NCBI GenBank assembly: GCA_025965295.1
Contig: JAOPXF010000359.1
Coordinates: forward strand, 1-7,923
Source: Nocardioides sp.
GTDB lineage: Bacteria; Actinomycetota; Actinomycetes; Propionibacteriales; Nocardioidaceae
DNA: 7,923 bases
Reading direction: 5' to 3'
The notes under the pieces are model-generated. The model saw only the letters and a program-made list of their open reading frames with translations. It was not told where the DNA came from and did no database searches. Numbering within the stretch: position 1 is the first letter of the stretch; each line of letters opens with the position of its first letter. Both the position numbers and the translations under genes were made by a program. Positions 5,495 through 7,923 of this stretch are shown one piece after another.

Positions 5495-6475
5495 TCAGTG
5501 CGCGTCGCTCGTCGTACCGCCCCGCGCGGCGAGCGCGAGGGAGTACAACGGCCGGTCCTGGGCCTCGACGTACACCCGGCCCAGGTAGCTGCCGATCACG
5601 CCCATCATGATCAGCTGCAGCCCGCTGAGCAGGAACATGCCGACGCCCAGGAACGCCCACCCCGGGACCGCCTGCTCCGGCACGAAGAGGCGCACCCACA
5701 GGACGTACGCCGCGCCGGCGATGCTGGCCACGGAGAGCGCGTAGCCGAGGCGGGCGATCATCTTCAGCGGCACTGTCGAGAAGCCGAGGATGCCCGACGA
5801 CGCGAACGCGAGCATCTTCCGCAGGGGGTAGCCGCTCCTGCCGGCGTATCGCTCGTCGCGGTCGAAGAGCAGCGCCTCCTGCCGGAAGCCCACGTGGGCG
5901 ACGATGCCGCGCAGGAAGCGGTCCCGCTCGCGGTAGCGGACCACCTCCGCGACCACCCGTCGGTCCATCAGCCGGAAGTCGCCGACGTTGCGGGGGATCT
6001 CGACCGAGGCGACCTTGTCGAGGAGCCAGTAGAAGCCGTACGCCGTGGCCCGCTTGAAGGCAGAGTCCCGTCTGGTCCTCCGCTGGGCGTAGACGACGTC
6101 CACGCCCTTCTCCCAGATCCGCAGCATCTCCAGGCTGACCTGGGGCGGGTCCTGCAGGTCGGTGTCCATCACGATCACGGCGTCGGCCTCGGTCACCGTG
6201 TCGAGCCCGGCGGTCACGGCGAGCTGGTGGCCGACGTTGCGCGACAGGCTGAGCACGGTGACCCGGGGGTCGGTGCGGCGCAGCTCGAGCAGCTCGTCGA
6301 GCGACTGGTCCGTGCTCCCGTCGTCGACGTACACGAACTCGAATGTCAGGTCCGGCCGCTCCGCCGTCGCCTCGAGGAGCGCCCGGTGGAAGACCGGGAT
6401 GTTCTCCGCCTCGTTGTAGACCGGCAGGACGTAGCTGACGCTGCGGGTCGGGTCGTGCGCGTCGGGTCGGCTCAT
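5495..6475 (-). CDS. GT2 family glycosyltransferase (GtrB/DPM1-like, polyprenyl-phosphate sugar synthase)
   Basis: The 326-residue product has an N-terminal GT-A domain: YVLPVYNEAENI (15-26), DDGSTD (51-56) and the metal-binding DTDLQDP (104-110). It then has the acceptor-region motifs NVGDFRLM (163-170) and RFLRGIVAHVGF (186-197). Two membrane helices follow (about 241-263 and 272-297), then SYLGRVYVEAQDRPLY (296-311), a hallmark of GtrB/YfdH-type enzymes. Such enzymes transfer a sugar from a nucleotide donor to undecaprenyl or decaprenyl phosphate on the inner face of the membrane. The product would be flipped by the GtrA protein encoded directly downstream and used by an extracytoplasmic GT-C enzyme, none of which is in the window. 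ATG 6475 is preceded by AGAGGG about four bases upstream, a tight Shine-Dalgarno. Sugar and acceptor cannot be deduced. Confidence 0.9.
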   Translation of the reverse strand: MSRPDAHDPTRSVSYVLPVYNEAENIPVFHRALLEATAERPDLTFEFVYVDDGSTDQSLDELLELRRTDPRVTVLSLSRNVGHQLAVTAGLDTVTEADAVIVMDTDLQDPPQVSLEMLRIWEKGVDVVYAQRRTRRDSAFKRATAYGFYWLLDKVASVEIPRNVGDFRLMDRRVVAEVVRYRERDRFLRGIVAHVGFRQEALLFDRDERYAGRSGYPLRKMLAFASSGILGFSTVPLKMIARLGYALSVASIAGAAYVLWVRLFVPEQAVPGWAFLGVGMFLLSGLQLIMMGVIGSYLGRVYVEAQDRPLYSLALAARGGTTSDAH

Positions 6476-6482
6476 GCCCTCT

Positions 6483-6488
6483 GTTATC
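6483..6488 (-). promoter_or_regulatory. Possible -10 of the GT2-gtrA operon
   Basis: GATAAC on the minus strand matches TATAAT at four positions and lies seven bases before the ATG at 6475. No good -35 is visible. It overlaps no coding sequence; the divergent gap 6476-6598 (123 bases) separates this operon from the 147-residue gene. Confidence 0.25.
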
Positions 6489-6557
6489 GGCCGCCCACCT
6501 GCGACGAACCTGTGAACCACGTGTCGAGACCCGGTGAGGTGCTCAGAGCCGTACCCA

Positions 6558-6586
6558 TTGCCGACCACCAGCGGATCGGTTCTCAT
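6558..6586 (+). promoter_or_regulatory. Candidate promoter of the unknown 147-residue protein
   Basis: TTGCCG (6558-6563) and TCTCAT (6581-6586) are 17 bases apart, and each matches its consensus hexamer at four of six positions. The transcript would start near 6593, leaving about five bases before the GTG at 6599. The -10 lies in a TTCTCA tandem repeat (6580-6592). Confidence 0.35.
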
Positions 6587-6598
6587 TCTCATGGGGGA

Positions 6599-7042
6599 GT
6601 GGGACGTGGGTGGAGGCTCTCGGTCGCGGTGCTGCTGGTCGTGGCGCTGGGGTCCGTCGTGGTCGTGACCCGTGCGCGCGCGCCGGACACCCCGCCGCAG
6701 CTCACGGCGCGGATGGTGGCGACGATCGAGCACTACGGGTGGGACGTCGCGCCGGACGCGTCTGCCACGCGCGAGGCGGCGGACGAGGCGCGACGGCTGG
6801 CCGCCCGCTCCGGGCCGAGCAAGGAGGAGCCCGCGCGCCGGGTGAGCGGCGTGTCGCTGGTGACGGTCGGCGCTGTTCCCGAGACCGGTCGCCGGGTCTG
6901 GATCGTGTACGTCGAGCACGTGGCCGGCCGGTGCTTCGGGCCCGCCGAGACGTGCGGCGCGCCCGTGGGTGAGGCCGTCTCGACCGAGGTCGCGGTGGTT
7001 GATGGCGCGTCGTTCGAGAGGTTGGGATCGATGGTTTTCTGA
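6599..7042 (+). CDS. Unrecognised small membrane-anchored protein
   Basis: I do not recognise this 147-residue protein. It has a basic start (GRGWR), one hydrophobic segment at about 7-24 that is a membrane anchor or uncleaved signal, and then a soluble region probably outside the membrane. That region has a helical, Arg/Ala-rich part (about 37-70, ARMVATIEHYGWDV then REAADEARRLAAR). It is followed by a strand-rich part (82-147) with GRRVWIVYVEHVAG, and two cysteines, Cys112 and Cys119 (RCFGPAETC), that could form a disulfide. GTG 6599 is the first start that keeps the whole hydrophobic segment. GGGGGA abuts it and is too close to be an ideal Shine-Dalgarno, so initiation may be near-leaderless. 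An internal GTG at residue 10 would cut into the anchor. Codon use is as GC-rich as its neighbours, which supports a real gene. It is divergent from the GT2-gtrA operon and may or may not relate to it. Confidence 0.6.
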   Translation: MGRGWRLSVAVLLVVALGSVVVVTRARAPDTPPQLTARMVATIEHYGWDVAPDASATREAADEARRLAARSGPSKEEPARRVSGVSLVTVGAVPETGRRVWIVYVEHVAGRCFGPAETCGAPVGEAVSTEVAVVDGASFERLGSMVF

Positions 7043-7067
7043 GACGTCGGCAGGATCGAACAAACTT

Positions 7068-7096
7068 TTGGAAATCATCTCACAAAGCGAGATAAC
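7068..7096 (+). promoter_or_regulatory. Candidate promoter of the DUF222 gene in an AT-rich leader
   Basis: TTGGAA (7068-7073) and GATAAC (7091-7096) are separated by 17 bases, each matching its consensus hexamer at four positions. The predicted transcript start, near 7103, would give a leader of about 43 bases before the ATG at 7146. The stretch 7055-7120 is clearly richer in A+T (roughly 58 percent by hand count) than the surrounding genes. A small inverted repeat, ATCTC-ACAAAGC-GAGAT (7077-7093), spans the spacer and may be a binding site. Confidence 0.45.
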
Positions 7097-7145
7097 CGCA
7101 GGTCACAGAGGTCTGATTGTCGGCGGGCCCTGGTTGAGTCGGTCC

Positions 7146-7923
7146 ATGGACCACTCCGCGACCTCGACCCTCACGCCGGCCGGCGTGGTCGGTGGGCTGC
7201 GTGCGGAGCTCGCCGGTCTGGGCGAGGTGTTGTGGGCGGCGAAGAGCCCGGGCGAGCTGGTCGACACGATGGTCGAGCTGGAGGGGCTGCGCTCCCAGCT
7301 GGCGGCGGTGGAGGCGTCGGTGCTGGTCGAGGTCGAGGCACAGAAGGTCGCGAAGACCCACCTGGCGTGGGGCTCCACGTCGGACTGGTTCACCCACCTC
7401 GCCGGCACCCACCGGGGTCCGGGGCACCGGGCGGTGCGGCAGGCCCCCGTGCTCGTCGGTGAGCTTGCGGCCACGCACCAGGCGTTGGCTGAGGGTCGGG
7501 TGTCACCGGAGCAGGCTGGGGTGATCGTCGACGCCATCGAGCGGCTGCCGCACCGGGCCGACCTGCGCGCCCAGGGGGAGGCGTTCCTGCTGGACCAGGC
7601 GACTCGGTTGAACGCGACCGACCTGGCCAAGGCGGCCAGGCACCTGCTCGAGGTCGCGGACCCCGAGCGCTCCGAGCGGGAGGCGGAGAAGGCCGCCGAC
7701 CGCGAAGCCCGCGCGGCGCACCTGGGCCGGTTCCTGGCGATCACCGAGGACGGTGCCGGCGGGGTCCGGGTCCGCGGCCGCGGGACGGTCGAGGATGCCG
7801 CCACCCTCAAAGCCGCGCTCCTCCCGCTCACGTCACCGGCGCCGGCGAACGACCCGGAGACCTGCGAGGAAGACGTCGATCCGCGCGATCACGGGGCCCG
7901 GTTGTGGGACGCCCTCATCGGCG
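7146..7923 (+). CDS. DUF222 (13E12-repeat / HNH endonuclease family) protein, N-terminal part
   Basis: The reading frame is open from ATG 7146 to the right edge (259 codons) with no stop. The visible part is the DUF222 domain. A helical N-terminus (about 10-70, AELAGLGEVLWAAKSPGEL, with Glu/Val-rich helices) leads to LAWGSTSDWFTHLAGTHRG (73-91), then the hallmark AEGRVSPEQAGVI (115-127), then LNATDLAKAARHLLEVADP (155-173). A strand-rich segment, FLAITEDGAGGVRVRG (196-211), follows. Family members usually end in an HNH nuclease domain, which would lie beyond the window, so nuclease function is not visible here. DUF222/HNH genes occur in many copies in Nocardioides, mycobacteria and relatives (the REP13E12 family in M. 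tuberculosis) and behave like selfish or phage-associated repeats; their role is unsettled. No strong Shine-Dalgarno precedes the ATG, and TTG 7134 is an in-frame alternative start. Confidence 0.85.
   Translation, partial: MDHSATSTLTPAGVVGGLRAELAGLGEVLWAAKSPGELVDTMVELEGLRSQLAAVEASVLVEVEAQKVAKTHLAWGSTSDWFTHLAGTHRGPGHRAVRQAPVLVGELAATHQALAEGRVSPEQAGVIVDAIERLPHRADLRAQGEAFLLDQATRLNATDLAKAARHLLEVADPERSEREAEKAADREARAAHLGRFLAITEDGAGGVRVRGRGTVEDAATLKAALLPLTSPAPANDPETCEEDVDPRDHGARLWDALIG

Noticed and set aside
6518..6523. CACGTG palindrome in the divergent gap
   Set aside because: A single 6-base palindrome is expected often in GC-rich DNA, and no flanking symmetry supports an operator.
6476..7078. 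N-terminal extension of the GT2 protein upstream of 6475
   Set aside because: It runs antisense through the 147-residue gene and lacks domain features, whereas ATG 6475 directly precedes the GT-A domain and has a Shine-Dalgarno-like AGAGGG.
7103..7831. Minus-strand open frame (242 codons) opposite the DUF222 gene
   Set aside because: It is a Ser/Arg/Ala-rich shadow without motifs. The plus frame shows the DUF222 hallmarks and is open to the window edge.

Overview
The window is about 7.9 kb of very GC-rich, densely coding DNA. The gene set (xseA/xseB beside a DUF4245 gene, divergent ispH, a DUF222/HNH-family gene, GTG starts, few Shine-Dalgarno sites) points to an actinobacterium. A Nocardioides-like member of the Propionibacteriales is my best guess, from general resemblance only. 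I see no tRNA, rRNA, CRISPR array, insertion sequence or integrase.

Layout from left to right. (1) 1-600, minus strand: the start of a ModA-type molybdate-binding lipoprotein (its C-terminal part lies off the left edge), preceded in the same operon by a small HTH-TOBE protein that is probably a molybdate-responsive regulator. The regulator's upstream region (601-653) carries an unusual cluster of inverted half-sites over a likely leaderless promoter. (2) 678-1916, minus strand: an ArsB/SLC13-like permease of unknown substrate. (3) 1951-2559, plus strand: a DUF4245 membrane-anchored protein, divergent from the permease. (4) 2567-4026, minus strand: xseA-xseB, the two subunits of exonuclease VII, with a 4-base ATGA overlap. 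(5) 4073-5083, plus strand: ispH, last enzyme of the MEP isoprenoid pathway, divergent from xseA across a 46-base gap. (6) 5052-6475, minus strand: a GT2 polyprenyl-phosphate glycosyltransferase followed by a GtrA-family membrane protein. The 3' end of gtrA overlaps the 3' end of ispH by 32 bases, across a perfect 16-bp palindrome. (7) 6599-7042, plus strand: an unrecognised small membrane-anchored protein. (8) 7146 to the right edge, plus strand: the N-terminal 259 residues of a DUF222 protein, behind an AT-rich upstream region.

How the genes fit together: the first two form a molybdate uptake/sensing unit. xseA/xseB with ispH is core DNA-repair and isoprenoid housekeeping. The GT2/GtrA pair probably makes and flips a lipid-linked sugar for the cell envelope; IspH sits upstream of the polyprenyl carriers such enzymes use, though that link is metabolic and not shown by the sequence. 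Most of the window is ordinary conserved chromosome. The less ordinary signals are the operator-like cluster at 615-653, the recurring -10 hexamers 6-7 bases before start codons, the hairpins at both convergent gene ends, the unknown 147-residue protein, and the AT-rich leader of the DUF222 gene. I did not find convincing evidence of a new multi-gene system.
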